Numbered from the stretch's first letter, positions 44,014 to 54,615 are shown. The stretch: 64,000 bases of DNA from Fimbriimonas sp. (GCA_029866005.1 JARXAE010000004.1:62001-126000); one strand, 5' to 3'. Program-made: numbers and translations. The notes: generated by a model from the letters alone, not told the origin.

Positions 44014-45072
44014 ATGTTGATCATCCTTGATGGGATTCTCGGTTCTCCTGAATCAGATTCCTTGATTCGGCGAGTCGAGGGCTTTCAGCGGCTCGGCGAA
44101 GTTTCCACGCTTTGCCGTTTAACCGTGCCCGAGTGCGAAACTCCAGAAGCCATGTGGCTCGGACTTGCCCCGGAAGAGGGCCAGCTTCGGCAAGGGCCGC
44201 TGACCGTGTCGGCGCTAGGCTGGGATCCTCCAGAGCGTTCGCTGCACTTCCACCTTTCTTTGCTATCTTGCGGTGAGTCAATCAAGGCGCCTAACGAACT
44301 GCTATCACCCGAAGAGTTTGCGGTGATCAAATCAAAGCTCGACGTTTTGAAGACCAAAAAGTTGACAACGCTGGTCGGGCAGCAGTTCGATCATGGCCTG
44401 GTCTGGGAGCGAATGGGTGAACTCAGGACCTGCGATCCGTCCGAGATCATTTCCTTCGATGCGAGTCTTCCTGAAGGAGATTGTGACGCCGAGCTAAGGC
44501 GGTTTATTGATGACTCGGTGAACATCCTCCACGAAGAGGAGTTCAATCTGAGGCGTATCGATAAAGGTATCGATCCAGTAAATCTTGCGTGGCCGTGGGG
44601 GCACGGCTACCGACTGCCCGTAACAAACTTGGCCCTCCGTTACGGATTTCCGTACCGATACGAATCTTCTTCGTTTCGCCTTGCTGGTTTGGTACGGCTT
44701 GCCGGCTTCCGTCACGGTGAAATGGGACGATTCAAATCGGGGCTGCAAACTGAATTTCAAGCGATTCAGTACGATCCCGGCACGATAGTTCACCTTGACC
44801 CATGGCTAAAAATGCGCGAAAGGGAAGAGTTTGAAGAGATGGAGTACATCGCCGACAAGTGCGGGGCAAATCTTGTCGGTCGCCTGTTGGACCATGTTTT
44901 GGAGAATAGGCTGGAACTTCGACTCATTCTGCTCGGTGGTGCGCGGGGCCTAGGGACGACCTTTTCAGCTATCCCATCCAGTTCCGCACTTCCCTTAGAT
45001 GAGCGATCACTATTCGAGACCCGAATACCCGGCGAACAGCTCCACGAGTTTGTTCGCCGGGCTCTTGCGTAG
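44014..45072 (+). CDS. ApgM-like phosphoglycerate mutase homologue, probably inactive
   Basis: The 352-residue protein is 3 bases after purF. I read it as a distant relative of cofactor-independent phosphoglycerate mutase of the archaeal (ApgM) type. MLIILDGIL matches the first strand, APEEGQLRQGPLTVSALGWDPPERSLHFHLSLLS matches the GRGPLEALG ... FRCN region, and NLAWPWGHGYRLP matches the WLWGQG motif. The metal ligands expected in this superfamily are missing: no DGxGD after the first strand, and no DH(S/P)TP box near the end, where LGGARGLGTTF stands instead. If the homology holds, it is a pseudoenzyme. Function is unknown. Confidence 0.5.
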   Translation: MLIILDGILGSPESDSLIRRVEGFQRLGEVSTLCRLTVPECETPEAMWLGLAPEEGQLRQGPLTVSALGWDPPERSLHFHLSLLSCGESIKAPNELLSPEEFAVIKSKLDVLKTKKLTTLVGQQFDHGLVWERMGELRTCDPSEIISFDASLPEGDCDAELRRFIDDSVNILHEEEFNLRRIDKGIDPVNLAWPWGHGYRLPVTNLALRYGFPYRYESSSFRLAGLVRLAGFRHGEMGRFKSGLQTEFQAIQYDPGTIVHLDPWLKMREREEFEEMEYIADKCGANLVGRLLDHVLENRLELRLILLGGARGLGTTFSAIPSSSALPLDERSLFETRIPGEQLHEFVRRALA

Positions 45073-45079
45073 CACTCTA

Positions 45080-45709
45080 TTAGAAGCGTTTTGTAATGCC
45101 AAAGAACGAGGTTGTGAAATCAAGAGTCGATCCTGATTCGGAACTCATCAGTGATCTCGTGGTGAGGTCCAAAAAGAGCCCATCGTTCAAACGGAAAGAG
45201 ATTCGCGAAGTCGCCACGCTTCCGCGGTCGCCTGAACCTGAATAGCTACCGAAACCGATTTGAGTGCTCCAATTATTGTCACCTCTTGGCCAAAGATCGG
45301 CGAAGAGAGTGAAGTAGGTGGCTCGATCACCAGTCACGTTGAGTTCGCCAACACTGGCACCCCAGATGCTGGAGAAGTAGCCCTTCGCGTAGAGGTCGAG
45401 CATGTTGTAGCTGTTCAAGTTGCTACTCTCTTGGAATTGAAACGTCCCGTATCCAATAGCGATTGGATTTTGCGAGCCTCGGTTGAGGACGAACTCTGCT
45501 CCAAATCCGTATGTTGGCTGACTACTAGTTGAGGTCACCCCAAGGTTGGTCTCAGAATACGAGCTTGAACCAAAGTAGAGGCTTAGGAAGAGTCCGCGCT
45601 CGTTATCATTCTTGGACATCATTTCCAAGCGAGACGGTGCACCGAACTGGGCGACGGCGCATGTGGACAGGAGGGTCAAGGCGGCTGGGGTGATGAACCT
45701 GAGCGTCAT
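45080..45709 (-). CDS. Hypothetical exported protein, outer-membrane-barrel-like
   Basis: The 209-residue protein has a clear signal peptide (MTLRFITPAALTLLSTCAVAQ). The rest is beta-rich with alternating polar and hydrophobic residues and aromatic turns (GLFLSLYFGSSSYS, AIGYGTFQFQESS, LDLYAKGYFS, TYFTLFADLW), and it ends with a Phe after a final strand. These are features of outer-membrane beta-barrels, though the family is unrecognised. It lies between purF/ApgM-like and pdhA, on the opposite strand to both, as an isolated unit. Confidence 0.65.
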   Translation of the reverse strand: MTLRFITPAALTLLSTCAVAQFGAPSRLEMMSKNDNERGLFLSLYFGSSSYSETNLGVTSTSSQPTYGFGAEFVLNRGSQNPIAIGYGTFQFQESSNLNSYNMLDLYAKGYFSSIWGASVGELNVTGDRATYFTLFADLWPRGDNNWSTQIGFGSYSGSGDRGSVATSRISFRLNDGLFLDLTTRSLMSSESGSTLDFTTSFFGITKRF

Positions 45710-45897
45710 TTCATTGCAATATACGGAGGCTTTATTGGGTGTCGTTGGTACATTCAGCGATAAACGTGATTAAGTTCCATCTCGTCTTTCCCAGCGAGAT
45801 CGGTATAGTCGCCTTCTGGTATTCTCTTGCCGGTCGCGGACGCCGATGTCCGATCATGCTCCTGCGTAGTAATACTGGGACAAAAAGAGGATCAACA

Positions 45898-46914
45898 GTG
45901 GCAAAACAGGCCGAATACAAGATCACCGAAAGCGCAGCGGAGCTCGAAGAGCACCTGCGTGATATGCTTTTCATCAGGCTCTTCGAAGAGAAGTGCAACC
46001 GTGTTTACCGAGAGGGCAAAGCGGGTGGCTACATGCACGTTTATATCGGCATGGAGGCCCTCGCGGTCGGATGGATGAAAGCCATTCGCAAGGGTGAGGA
46101 CTACGTCATCACTGCCTATCGAGATCACGCCCACGCACTCCTATTGGGGACCCCGCCTGAGGCTGTCCTCGGCGAAGTCATGGGACGTAAGTGCGGAACT
46201 GCCGGAGGAAAGGGCGGTTCGATGCACATCTACGATCCCAAGAACGGTTTTTACGGTGGCTGGGGAATCGTTGGTGGTCACATCCCTCTCGGAGCAGGCT
46301 TGGCTTTCGCCGCTCGTTACCGAGGCGAAGACAAGGTTTGTATCAACTTTATGGGCGATGGCGCGGCCAACCAGGGTGTCGTCTTCGAGACCTTGAACAT
46401 GGCTTCGCTGTACGACCTCCCCTGCGTATTCGTCATCGAGAATAACGAGTTCGCGATGGGTACCCGGCTTGAGTACCACGCTGCCGATAAAGAGCTTTGG
46501 AAGCGCGGTCTGCCGTTCGACATCCGATCCGAAAGGCTTGACGGGATGGACGTTATCCAAATGAAGCGACAGGCGACCGAGATTGTAGAGTGGTGCCGCA
46601 AGGAGCAACGCCCAGCATGGATCGAGATCATGACGTATCGCTACTCTGGTCACGGAGCGGCCGACAACGACCGGCAGCTTTACCGAACCAAGGAAGAGGA
46701 AGAACTGGCTTGGACCCGTGATCCGATTGCTCGTCTGAAGAAGCAGATGATCTCCCTTGGCTACATGACGGACGAGAAGTACGAAGCAATTGAAGAGGAA
46801 CTGAACAACGAAGTCGAGCGCATCTACGAGATCTGCGACGCATCGCCGTTCCCCGATCCTGATGAGGTTTACGACAACATTTACAGCGATATGACGCCGG
46901 AGAAGGGACACTAA
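45898..46914 (+). CDS. pdhA: Pyruvate dehydrogenase E1 component subunit alpha
   Basis: E1 alpha with E1 beta decarboxylates pyruvate by thiamine diphosphate. The frame is open from 45739, but the GTG at 45898 fits the family N-terminus and gives 338 residues. The thiamine-diphosphate motif GDGAANQGVVFETLNMASLYDLPCVFVIENN, the TAYRDHAHALLLGT region and the phosphorylation-loop-like YRYSGHGAADN are present. The stop overlaps the start of pdhB by one base. The E2 and E3 genes are not in the window. Substrate (pyruvate or a branched-chain or acetoin analogue) cannot be fixed from sequence alone. Confidence 0.92.
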   Translation: MAKQAEYKITESAAELEEHLRDMLFIRLFEEKCNRVYREGKAGGYMHVYIGMEALAVGWMKAIRKGEDYVITAYRDHAHALLLGTPPEAVLGEVMGRKCGTAGGKGGSMHIYDPKNGFYGGWGIVGGHIPLGAGLAFAARYRGEDKVCINFMGDGAANQGVVFETLNMASLYDLPCVFVIENNEFAMGTRLEYHAADKELWKRGLPFDIRSERLDGMDVIQMKRQATEIVEWCRKEQRPAWIEIMTYRYSGHGAADNDRQLYRTKEEEELAWTRDPIARLKKQMISLGYMTDEKYEAIEEELNNEVERIYEICDASPFPDPDEVYDNIYSDMTPEKGH

Positions 46915-47909
46915 TGGCACTTGAAATGACCTACCGAGAGGCTCTTGCCAAGAGCATCGAAGAGGAAATGCAGAAAAACTCTGAGGTTTTCATCATGGGT
47001 GAAGACATCGGGCGATACCAGGGAACCTTCAAGGTCACTCGGGGATTCGTCGAGAAGTTCGGTTCGCGCTCCGCGAACTACAACTATCGAATACTCGATA
47101 CCCCGATCACTGAGTGCGGTTTCACCGGAATCGGAATCGGTGCGGCCATGGCAGGACTTCGACCGATCGTTGAGTTTATGACCATGTCGTTCTCGATTTT
47201 GGCCCTTGATCAGATCATCAACCATGCGGCAAAGGTGCATTACATGACCAACGGCGAAGTAAAGTGCCCGATCGTGTTCCGAGGGCCAGGCGGGGCTGCC
47301 AAGCAGCTTTCGGCTCAGCACTCGCACAGCATGGACGGCTGGTACGCCCACGTTCCTGGCCTGAAGGTCGTTTGCCCGGCGACGGTTGCGGATGCTTACG
47401 GCATGATGAAATCGGCCATCGCCGACGACAACCCGGTCATCTTCTACGAGAACCCAGGTCTCTACACTGTCAAGGGCGAGATTCCTGACGACATCAACTA
47501 CTCTGTGCCGATCGGCAAAGGGCAGATTCTTCGAGAAGGGAAAGACATTTCGCTTATCGGCTACTCGCGCATGACCCAGGTTCACTTGGCGGCGGCGGAG
47601 ATGCTGGCGAAAGACGGAATCGACTGCGAAGTCGTCGACGTTCGCTCCCTGCTTCCTTTGGATACCGAGACCATCTACAACTCAGTTCGCAAGACGCACC
47701 GAGCAGTGGTGACTTACGAAGACTGGCGAAGCGGTGGCTTCGGCGGCGAGATTGTCTCACGAATTCAAGAGGATTGCTTCGACGATCTGGACGCTCCAGT
47801 CATCCGCGTCGGCGGCCTCAACGTCCCGATGCCCTACGCTCGAAACCTTGAGCTGCTTTGCATCCCGTCCGAAGAAGACGTGATTGCGGCGGTTCATAAG
47901 ATTCGTTAA
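46914..47909 (+). CDS. pdhB: Pyruvate dehydrogenase E1 component subunit beta
   Basis: The 331-residue E1 beta has the typical series MTYREALAKSIEEEM, VFIMGEDIGRYQGTFKVT, DTPITECGFTGIGIGAAMAGLRPIVEFM, RGPGGAAKQLSAQHSHSMDGWYAHVPGLKVV and the C-terminal transketolase domain DVRSLLPLDTETIYNSVRKTHRAVVTYED. It binds the thiamine pyrimidine with E1 alpha at the subunit interface. The ATG overlaps the pdhA stop, so expression is coupled. A terminator follows at 47929-47964, and glnA after it is a separate unit. Confidence 0.94.
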   Translation: MALEMTYREALAKSIEEEMQKNSEVFIMGEDIGRYQGTFKVTRGFVEKFGSRSANYNYRILDTPITECGFTGIGIGAAMAGLRPIVEFMTMSFSILALDQIINHAAKVHYMTNGEVKCPIVFRGPGGAAKQLSAQHSHSMDGWYAHVPGLKVVCPATVADAYGMMKSAIADDNPVIFYENPGLYTVKGEIPDDINYSVPIGKGQILREGKDISLIGYSRMTQVHLAAAEMLAKDGIDCEVVDVRSLLPLDTETIYNSVRKTHRAVVTYEDWRSGGFGGEIVSRIQEDCFDDLDAPVIRVGGLNVPMPYARNLELLCIPSEEDVIAAVHKIR

Positions 47910-47928
47910 TCTAGCCGATCAACTCAAA

Positions 47929-47964
47929 AAACCCGCATATAGTTGGTATGCGGGTTTATTGTTT
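47929..47964 (+). terminator. Intrinsic terminator of pdhAB
   Basis: AAACCCGCATA (47929-47939) and TATGCGGGTTT (47947-47957) form an 11-bp stem with ATTGTTT behind it. Confidence 0.9.
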
Positions 47965-47979
47965 ATCTCTACCAAATTA

Positions 47980-48009
47980 TTGTTAAATGTGATCCATTAA
48001 CGCTAAAAT
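47980..48009 (+). promoter_or_regulatory. Probable promoter of glnA with near-leaderless start
   Basis: TTGTTA (47980-47985) and TAAAAT (48004-48009) have an 18-base spacer. The ATG of glnA at 48019 is only 9 bases after the -10 box, so transcription would begin at or just before the start codon. No Shine-Dalgarno is present in GAAAGTGCA. Confidence 0.6.
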
Positions 48010-48018
48010 GAAAGTGCA

Positions 48019-49458
48019 ATGGCGGAACTCCGAACATTTCTTGAAATTCCCTACGACCAGCTCGAAGAGCTCAACCTCGAGGCAAAGAAGAAGCAGCTTG
48101 ACCGAGTGCCGGTCACTGAACTCGAGAAGCATTACCTCGCCTACCTCGCAAAGGAGAAGGCAATCAAGGCTGTCACTGTGTGCTTTAGCGACCTTGAGGG
48201 CCGATTCCACATGCTTGATTACGACAAGAAGTTCCTCCTTTCAAGCTACGACAACCTCACCTTCGACGGGTCGTCCATTAGAGGTTTCAGCGTCGTCAGT
48301 GAGTCCGATCTCCGCCTTGCCATCGATTGGGGCTCTTTCCGATGGCTTCCTTCCGACGTTTTTGGGCCTGGAAAGGTTATCGTTTTTGGATTGATCCAAG
48401 ACCGAGAAGGGAAGCCGTACGGCTCCGACTTCCGAGGTCTACTCAAGGAGTACGCCGATGAGCAGGTCGCAAAGAAGGGTTGGCACTTCAACCTCGCAGT
48501 CGAAGTCGAAGGTTTTCTCTTCGAAGGTCTGAACGCCGAGCAGAACTTCGCATCCTCAGAAGGTTTCAAGGTCGTATCTAGCGGCGGCTACTACCACTCG
48601 CTCCCGAACGACAAGCTTCGAACATTTATCGACCGCCTCGCCGAAGCCCAGCGAGCGCTTGGATTCGAAAACGAAAAGGACCACCCTGAAGTTGCTCCAA
48701 GCCAATTCGAACTGAACTACAAGTACAGCGACGCGGTTATTGCGGCAGACCAAATTCAGCTCTACAAACTCACGGCAAGGCAGATTGCCAGCACCATGGG
48801 CTTGACCGCTAGCTTCCTTCCCAAGCCAATGGTCGGAATCAACGGTAGCGGAATGCACACCAACATGTCGATCTCGGATAAGAGCGGGAAGAACCTGTTT
48901 CACGATCCTACGGGAGAGGACGGCCTTAGCCCGATGGCGATCGAATTCGTCGACCGAATCCTAAACAGTGCGAACGATATCTGCTTGATCCTCAACGCGA
49001 GCGTCAACTCATACCGACGGTTGGACCCTCACTACGAGGCTCCTAACCAGATTAAGTCGAGTGCGGTTGACCGAACGTCCATGATCCGAATTCCTCTTGG
49101 CAACGCCAAGTCGGCTCGTGTCGAGTGCCGAACTGTCGCCCCTGATGCCAACGCGTACCTCGCGTTCTACACCCTTCTCCGAACCGGACTGGAGGGTCCA
49201 ATGACCGAGAAGATCACGAGCGAGACTCGACGAACCCGAACCCGCTTCCTACCCGACAATATCTACGATGCAATTCGGCACATGAAGTCCTCGGTGTTTA
49301 TGTCCGAACTTCTTGGTGAGGACAACAAGGAGAAGTACATTGACCGAAAGCTCGCTGCCGCTGAACGAAGCCCGAAGGAACTCGGAACTCGAGTCAAGAC
49401 AGGTGAGATCATCTATCACCACGAAGTCACCAACCAGTTCCTCTGGGGCAAGTTCTAA
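48019..49458 (+). CDS. glnA: Glutamine synthetase
   Basis: GlnA makes glutamine from glutamate and ammonia with ATP. The 479-residue protein carries the beta-grasp signature FDGSSIRGF, EVEGFLF (metal), APSQFELNY, the ATP-binding NGSGMHTNMS and the glutamate region NSYRRLDPHYEAPN. It has a long N-terminal extension (about 40 residues, ELEKHYLAYLAKEKAIKAV) before the usual start. The adenylylation Tyr region of type I-beta enzymes is not clearly seen. It has its own promoter and terminator. Confidence 0.95.
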   Translation: MAELRTFLEIPYDQLEELNLEAKKKQLDRVPVTELEKHYLAYLAKEKAIKAVTVCFSDLEGRFHMLDYDKKFLLSSYDNLTFDGSSIRGFSVVSESDLRLAIDWGSFRWLPSDVFGPGKVIVFGLIQDREGKPYGSDFRGLLKEYADEQVAKKGWHFNLAVEVEGFLFEGLNAEQNFASSEGFKVVSSGGYYHSLPNDKLRTFIDRLAEAQRALGFENEKDHPEVAPSQFELNYKYSDAVIAADQIQLYKLTARQIASTMGLTASFLPKPMVGINGSGMHTNMSISDKSGKNLFHDPTGEDGLSPMAIEFVDRILNSANDICLILNASVNSYRRLDPHYEAPNQIKSSAVDRTSMIRIPLGNAKSARVECRTVAPDANAYLAFYTLLRTGLEGPMTEKITSETRRTRTRFLPDNIYDAIRHMKSSVFMSELLGEDNKEKYIDRKLAAAERSPKELGTRVKTGEIIYHHEVTNQFLWGKF

Positions 49459-49492
49459 AGAAGAGGTAGGGGAGTCCCCGTCCACTTCCGAA

Positions 49493-49528
49493 GAGCCTCG
49501 TACGCTTCGTACGAGGCTCTCTTGTTTT
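49493..49528 (+). terminator. Intrinsic terminator of glnA
   Basis: GAGCCTCGTACG (49493-49504) and CGTACGAGGCTC (49508-49519) form a 12-bp stem with a 3-base loop, followed by TCTTGTTTTG. Confidence 0.9.
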
Positions 49529-49537
49529 GATTCGAAC

Positions 49538-51284
<1,747 letters not shown>

Positions 51285-51292
51285 GTATCGTC

Positions 51293-51703
51293 ATGGCAAG
51301 CACATTTGAACTGTCAGTCGTTGCTCCCGACCGCGAGGTCGTCGCGGCAAACTCCACCTCGGTCATCGCGCCCGGGGTGGATGGATACTTTGGCGTCTGG
51401 GCTGGCCACGTTCCTGTGGTCTCTGCTCTGAAGCCGGGAATTCTCGAATTTCTTGACGAAAACGGAAATCGTAACCACGTTTATGTCGGTGGCGGCTTCG
51501 TTCAGGTTGATTCTTCGAAAGTCACCGTTCTTGCCGATGAAGCCCGACTTGCTTCTGACCTAGATGTCAGCGAGGCCGAGAAGGTTCTCGAGGAAGCTAG
51601 AAAGGCTCTCCGTGGCGAAGATTCAACGGTTCCTTCCGAAGACGCCGTCATGGAAATCGAGCGAGCAACTGCTCGTATTCGAGCAGCGAAAGCTGGAAAG
51701 TAA
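51293..51703 (+). CDS. atpC: ATP synthase F1 subunit epsilon
   Basis: The 136-residue epsilon subunit shows the beta-barrel start FELSVVAPDREVVAANSTSVIAPGVDGYFGVWAGHVPVVSALKPG and the C-terminal helical hairpin (SEAEKVLEEARKALRG ... MEIERATARIRAAKAG). It connects the rotor and can inhibit hydrolysis. It lies 8 bases after atpD, so the two form a dicistron ended by the terminator at 51726-51752. Confidence 0.95.
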   Translation: MASTFELSVVAPDREVVAANSTSVIAPGVDGYFGVWAGHVPVVSALKPGILEFLDENGNRNHVYVGGGFVQVDSSKVTVLADEARLASDLDVSEAEKVLEEARKALRGEDSTVPSEDAVMEIERATARIRAAKAGK

Positions 51704-51725
51704 ACATCTTCTCCAACATAAACAG

Positions 51726-51752
51726 AAAAGCGAGCAGTTGCTCGCTTTTTTG
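51726..51752 (+). terminator. Intrinsic terminator of atpDC
   Basis: AAAAGCGAGCA (51726-51736) and TGCTCGCTTTT (51739-51749) form a stem followed by TTG. It ends the atpDC transcript. Confidence 0.9.
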
Positions 51753-51770
51753 TTGTGAGCAGTAAGTGCC

Positions 51771-52652
51771 TTATCGCTTGCGTCGTCTTAGTAACGCGGC
51801 GACTCCCAATCCAACCACTGCCATCGTGCCTGGTTCCGGAACGACTTCAAACGAATACGTCCTAAACTGACCAGCTGCAATCGTCCCGCTTCCAGCACTC
51901 AATCCATTGAGGTTCAGATTATAGGCACCATAGTTCAGCGAGTCGACCCCCGGCAGAGCGAAGCCATCGCCAAAGGTGCTTTGGAAACTCCCAATCACCA
52001 AGACGTATTTGTTATGTGCGAGCCCCGCGGCTGTGATCGAGCTCAGCAAATCGGTGCCGCTATCGTCGTCCTCAAAGAGTTTTGTTCCTGAAGCCGTGTA
52101 GAGCGCTATGTGCGTATCACTGATCCCAGTGCTTCCGTTGGTGTCAAACGTCAACGAGTTTGGGTTGAAGAACTGACCCAAATCAGCAACGTGAGAAATC
52201 GAGTTGCTGTAGTTGAACGAAACGTTACTCCAGCTGGCCTGAATCGTACTTGGAACAAAGCCGTGCTGGAACGCTTCGAAATTCACAGATGCCCCACCTT
52301 GGAACCAGAACAGCCCGTTTGTCGAGGAATTCACATCGACGGGTGCCGTGTAGGAACCATTCCCGGATGGGGTGAGAGAATAGCCAGATCCGACGCCGGT
52401 TCCGGTCACATTCCACAATGAATCACTTTCCCAGGTATCGCCTGCAACGCTCGTCAATCTACCGCTAAAATCGAGTGATGTGAAAATGGTGCTCGGACCC
52501 GAGTATGTGCGAGTGAAGTCACCATTGGTGGGATTCCCCAAGTTTCCGAACGAGTTAAGGGGACCGGTTGCCGCAGCATTAAATTGGGCATTTGCCGCAG
52601 AGGAGAGTAAAGCCACCGTGGCGGCCGAAATAGGTAAGTTGAGCCTCTTCAT
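51771..52652 (-). CDS. PEP-CTERM sorting domain protein
   Basis: The 293-residue protein has a signal peptide (MKRLNLPISAATVALLSSAANAQ), a Ser/Gly/Asn-rich beta body with a DVARS-like bacterial pre-peptidase C-like or lectin-like character, and a C-terminal tripartite sorting signal: PEPGTM, a hydrophobic helix AVVGLGVAALL and a basic tail RRRKR. Such proteins are cleaved and anchored by an exosortase. No exosortase gene is in the window. It is a single-gene unit. Confidence 0.9.
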   Translation of the reverse strand: MKRLNLPISAATVALLSSAANAQFNAAATGPLNSFGNLGNPTNGDFTRTYSGPSTIFTSLDFSGRLTSVAGDTWESDSLWNVTGTGVGSGYSLTPSGNGSYTAPVDVNSSTNGLFWFQGGASVNFEAFQHGFVPSTIQASWSNVSFNYSNSISHVADLGQFFNPNSLTFDTNGSTGISDTHIALYTASGTKLFEDDDSGTDLLSSITAAGLAHNKYVLVIGSFQSTFGDGFALPGVDSLNYGAYNLNLNGLSAGSGTIAAGQFRTYSFEVVPEPGTMAVVGLGVAALLRRRKR

Positions 52653-52694
52653 TGAAAACCTTTCAAACGACTTGAAGTTTCAGTTTAGCACAGG

Positions 52695-53495
52695 CTACTT
52701 GGGTTGCCGGCGTAGCAATCGCGCCGACTCGCTACCAGGTTTCTGCGCGGCTCGAAGAAGGATGAACTCATCTCCATATTCAACTATCGGCTCCGTCATC
52801 GGAGACATCGAATCCCACGACGCCGCAGCGTACCGATCAATGACTGTGCGAGCCAGCAAAAGCTTGTCCCTCTCGACCGGCAGGGTTGAAAGGTCGGGGA
52901 CTCCTACCTTCTGCAGGCCACGCACGACAAAGGTCAGATCATCTTGCTGGGTCACGATGACATGATCATCGAACGCGGTTGCCTGGTGCTTGCGGTTCAG
53001 AAACTCTTGAAACTCGGTTACTGACCATAGGCGGTCCGCCACCATATCCAGAATTCCCACCGCTCCAACCTGATGCGCCAGTGCACCAGCCACATGAACA
53101 CAGAACTGAAGATGCTTCTTGGAGTCGAGCTTCGATTCGCTTGAATATTGCACTCGAATGGCGCTTCCGGATAGTTCAAATGCATCTCGGTATTCGCTGC
53201 GATTGACAATCTCCGCATTCTTGTTCTTACTCGATAGAATCAGACCGATCTTGAACCGAATATCGGAGAAAAGAAGCCCTTCGGTGGGTCCGATGCCAGG
53301 GCTCTGCATCACCGCCGCCATCGTCTCGGTCAGGTCAGGGAGTTTGGTGTCAGGACTGAGCACCCAATACTCGACGTGAGCCAGGTACTTGCCTTTTTGA
53401 TTATTGAGGTAACGGGCAAGGACAATTCCGAGTGCAACAAAAACTGCGGTGATAAAGAAGCCTGCTGGAGTCAAGGCCCGACACCACTCGTCCAC
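52695..53495 (-). CDS. Hypothetical membrane-anchored protein
   Basis: The 266-residue protein has one N-terminal membrane segment at about residues 10-28 (AGFFITAVFVALGIVLARYL) and a soluble part that I do not recognise. A stretch HLQFCVHVAGALAHQVGAVGILDM (about 130-153) recalls proteins with the DUF4261 fold, but too weakly to assign. The start overlaps the small zinc-ribbon gene by 25 bases, so both are probably in one transcript. Confidence 0.65.
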   Translation of the reverse strand: MDEWCRALTPAGFFITAVFVALGIVLARYLNNQKGKYLAHVEYWVLSPDTKLPDLTETMAAVMQSPGIGPTEGLLFSDIRFKIGLILSSKNKNAEIVNRSEYRDAFELSGSAIRVQYSSESKLDSKKHLQFCVHVAGALAHQVGAVGILDMVADRLWSVTEFQEFLNRKHQATAFDDHVIVTQQDDLTFVVRGLQKVGVPDLSTLPVERDKLLLARTVIDRYAAASWDSMSPMTEPIVEYGDEFILLRAAQKPGSESARLLRRQPK

Positions 53496-53689
53496 CGCAC
53501 CGCCGCCTGAATCTCCGGAGTATCCAGTGCCGAGTAGCAGTACCGGCAGATTCCTGCCTCATTCACATCCGGCCGGCAACAAAGGAAGCAAGAATCCATC
53601 TTGCGCCGAAACATCACCATCTCCCGGTTGCCCAGCGCGTACAGCAACTGATTCCGCGGAATTCCTTCTGGGTTCAGTCGTGTCATCAC
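53471..53689 (-). CDS. Small zinc-ribbon protein
   Basis: The 72-residue protein carries four cysteines as CFLCC and CRYCY, spaced 12 residues apart, which fits a single treble-clef or zinc-ribbon module (residues about 34-52). The rest is not recognisable. It overlaps the start of the following membrane protein gene by 25 bases. Function is unknown; the zinc site is inferred from the cysteine pattern. Confidence 0.6.
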   Translation of the reverse strand: MMTRLNPEGIPRNQLLYALGNREMVMFRRKMDSCFLCCRPDVNEAGICRYCYSALDTPEIQAAVRWTSGVGP

Positions 53690-53702
53690 AATAGTTTACT
53701 GT

Positions 53703-53742
53703 GCAAAAGAAAACGCCCTCGCATGAAATGCGAGGGCGTTTT
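53703..53742 (-). terminator. Intrinsic terminator of the atp operon
   Basis: A perfect 15-bp stem, AAAACGCCCTCGCAT (53710-53724) and ATGCGAGGGCGTTTT (53728-53742), with a 3-base loop. On the minus strand it is followed by CTTTTGCAC. It ends the atp operon. Confidence 0.92.
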
Positions 53743-53757
53743 GGAACGATGTTCAGA

Positions 53758-54615
53758 TTAACCGTTCAAAGCTTCGGCACCACCAACAACCTCCAAGATT
53801 TCCTTGGTGATCGTGGCTTGGCGCTCGCGGTTGGCTTTGAGCGTAAGAGTGTGGATCAACTTTCCGGCGGAGTCGGTCGCGGCGGTCATGGCACTCATTC
53901 GAGCTCCGAATTCCGAAGCGGTGGACTCCAACATCGACTGCCAAACCAGAGTTTGGAAGTAGCGGGGAAGGAGGATGTCGAGAACGACGTCGGCAGATGG
54001 CTCGAAAGCTACCTCGCCACCGGCTGCGTCTTCAGCAGCAGGAGCTTCGATGGGTAGCAATTGAACCGTCATCGGAATCTGTTTTACTGCGGAGATGAAC
54101 TTGGAGTAAATAACCCAAACTGCATCGACTTCACCCGATTCAAACATCGTTCGAGCCTTCTTGGTGATTGCAATGGCATCTTCAAGCCGTGCACCCGCCG
54201 ACGGAGCCGAGAAGGTCTCGACCATGTCGTATCCGCGCTTAGCAAAGAAGATGTTCGCCTTCTTTCCGTAACCAAGAATCTTGACGCCTTTGCCTTCGTT
54301 TTGCTTTGCAAACTCAGTTCCTTTTCGGAGAATCGAGGTGTTAAAGCCGCCAGCAAGACCTCGGTCGGAAGTCATCACGATCACAAGGATATTCTGAACT
54401 TCCCGGTTGGTCAACAAAGAGTGCGGTGGCAGGGTGCCCGACGCCGACATGCTGGTCATGATGTCCTTGAGCTTGTCGGCGTAAGGTCGAGCCTCGAGCA
54501 CGCGATCCGTCGCCTTCTTCAGGCGCGCGGCGGCAACCAGCTTCATCGCTTTCGTGATTTGCTGGATGTTCTTTGCGGCGCGGATGCGCTGACGAATCTG
54601 CTTGAGCGTTGCCAT
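53758..54615 (-). CDS. atpG: ATP synthase F1 subunit gamma
   Basis: Gamma is the central rotor shaft. The 285-residue protein has the family N-terminus MATLKQIRQRIRAAKNIQQITKAMKLVAAARLKKA and the C-terminus ARMSAMTAATDSAGKLIHTLTLKANRERQATITKEILEVVGGAEAL. The middle Rossmann-like region (VIVMTSDRGLAGGFNT) is intact. It is the last gene of the minus-strand atp operon and has no downstream atpD, which is on the other strand. Confidence 0.96.
   Translation of the reverse strand: MATLKQIRQRIRAAKNIQQITKAMKLVAAARLKKATDRVLEARPYADKLKDIMTSMSASGTLPPHSLLTNREVQNILVIVMTSDRGLAGGFNTSILRKGTEFAKQNEGKGVKILGYGKKANIFFAKRGYDMVETFSAPSAGARLEDAIAITKKARTMFESGEVDAVWVIYSKFISAVKQIPMTVQLLPIEAPAAEDAAGGEVAFEPSADVVLDILLPRYFQTLVWQSMLESTASEFGARMSAMTAATDSAGKLIHTLTLKANRERQATITKEILEVVGGAEALNG

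Noticed and set aside
45739-45897. Extended N-terminus for pdhA
   Set aside because: The 53 extra residues do not fit E1 alpha; the GTG at 45898 gives a normal start.
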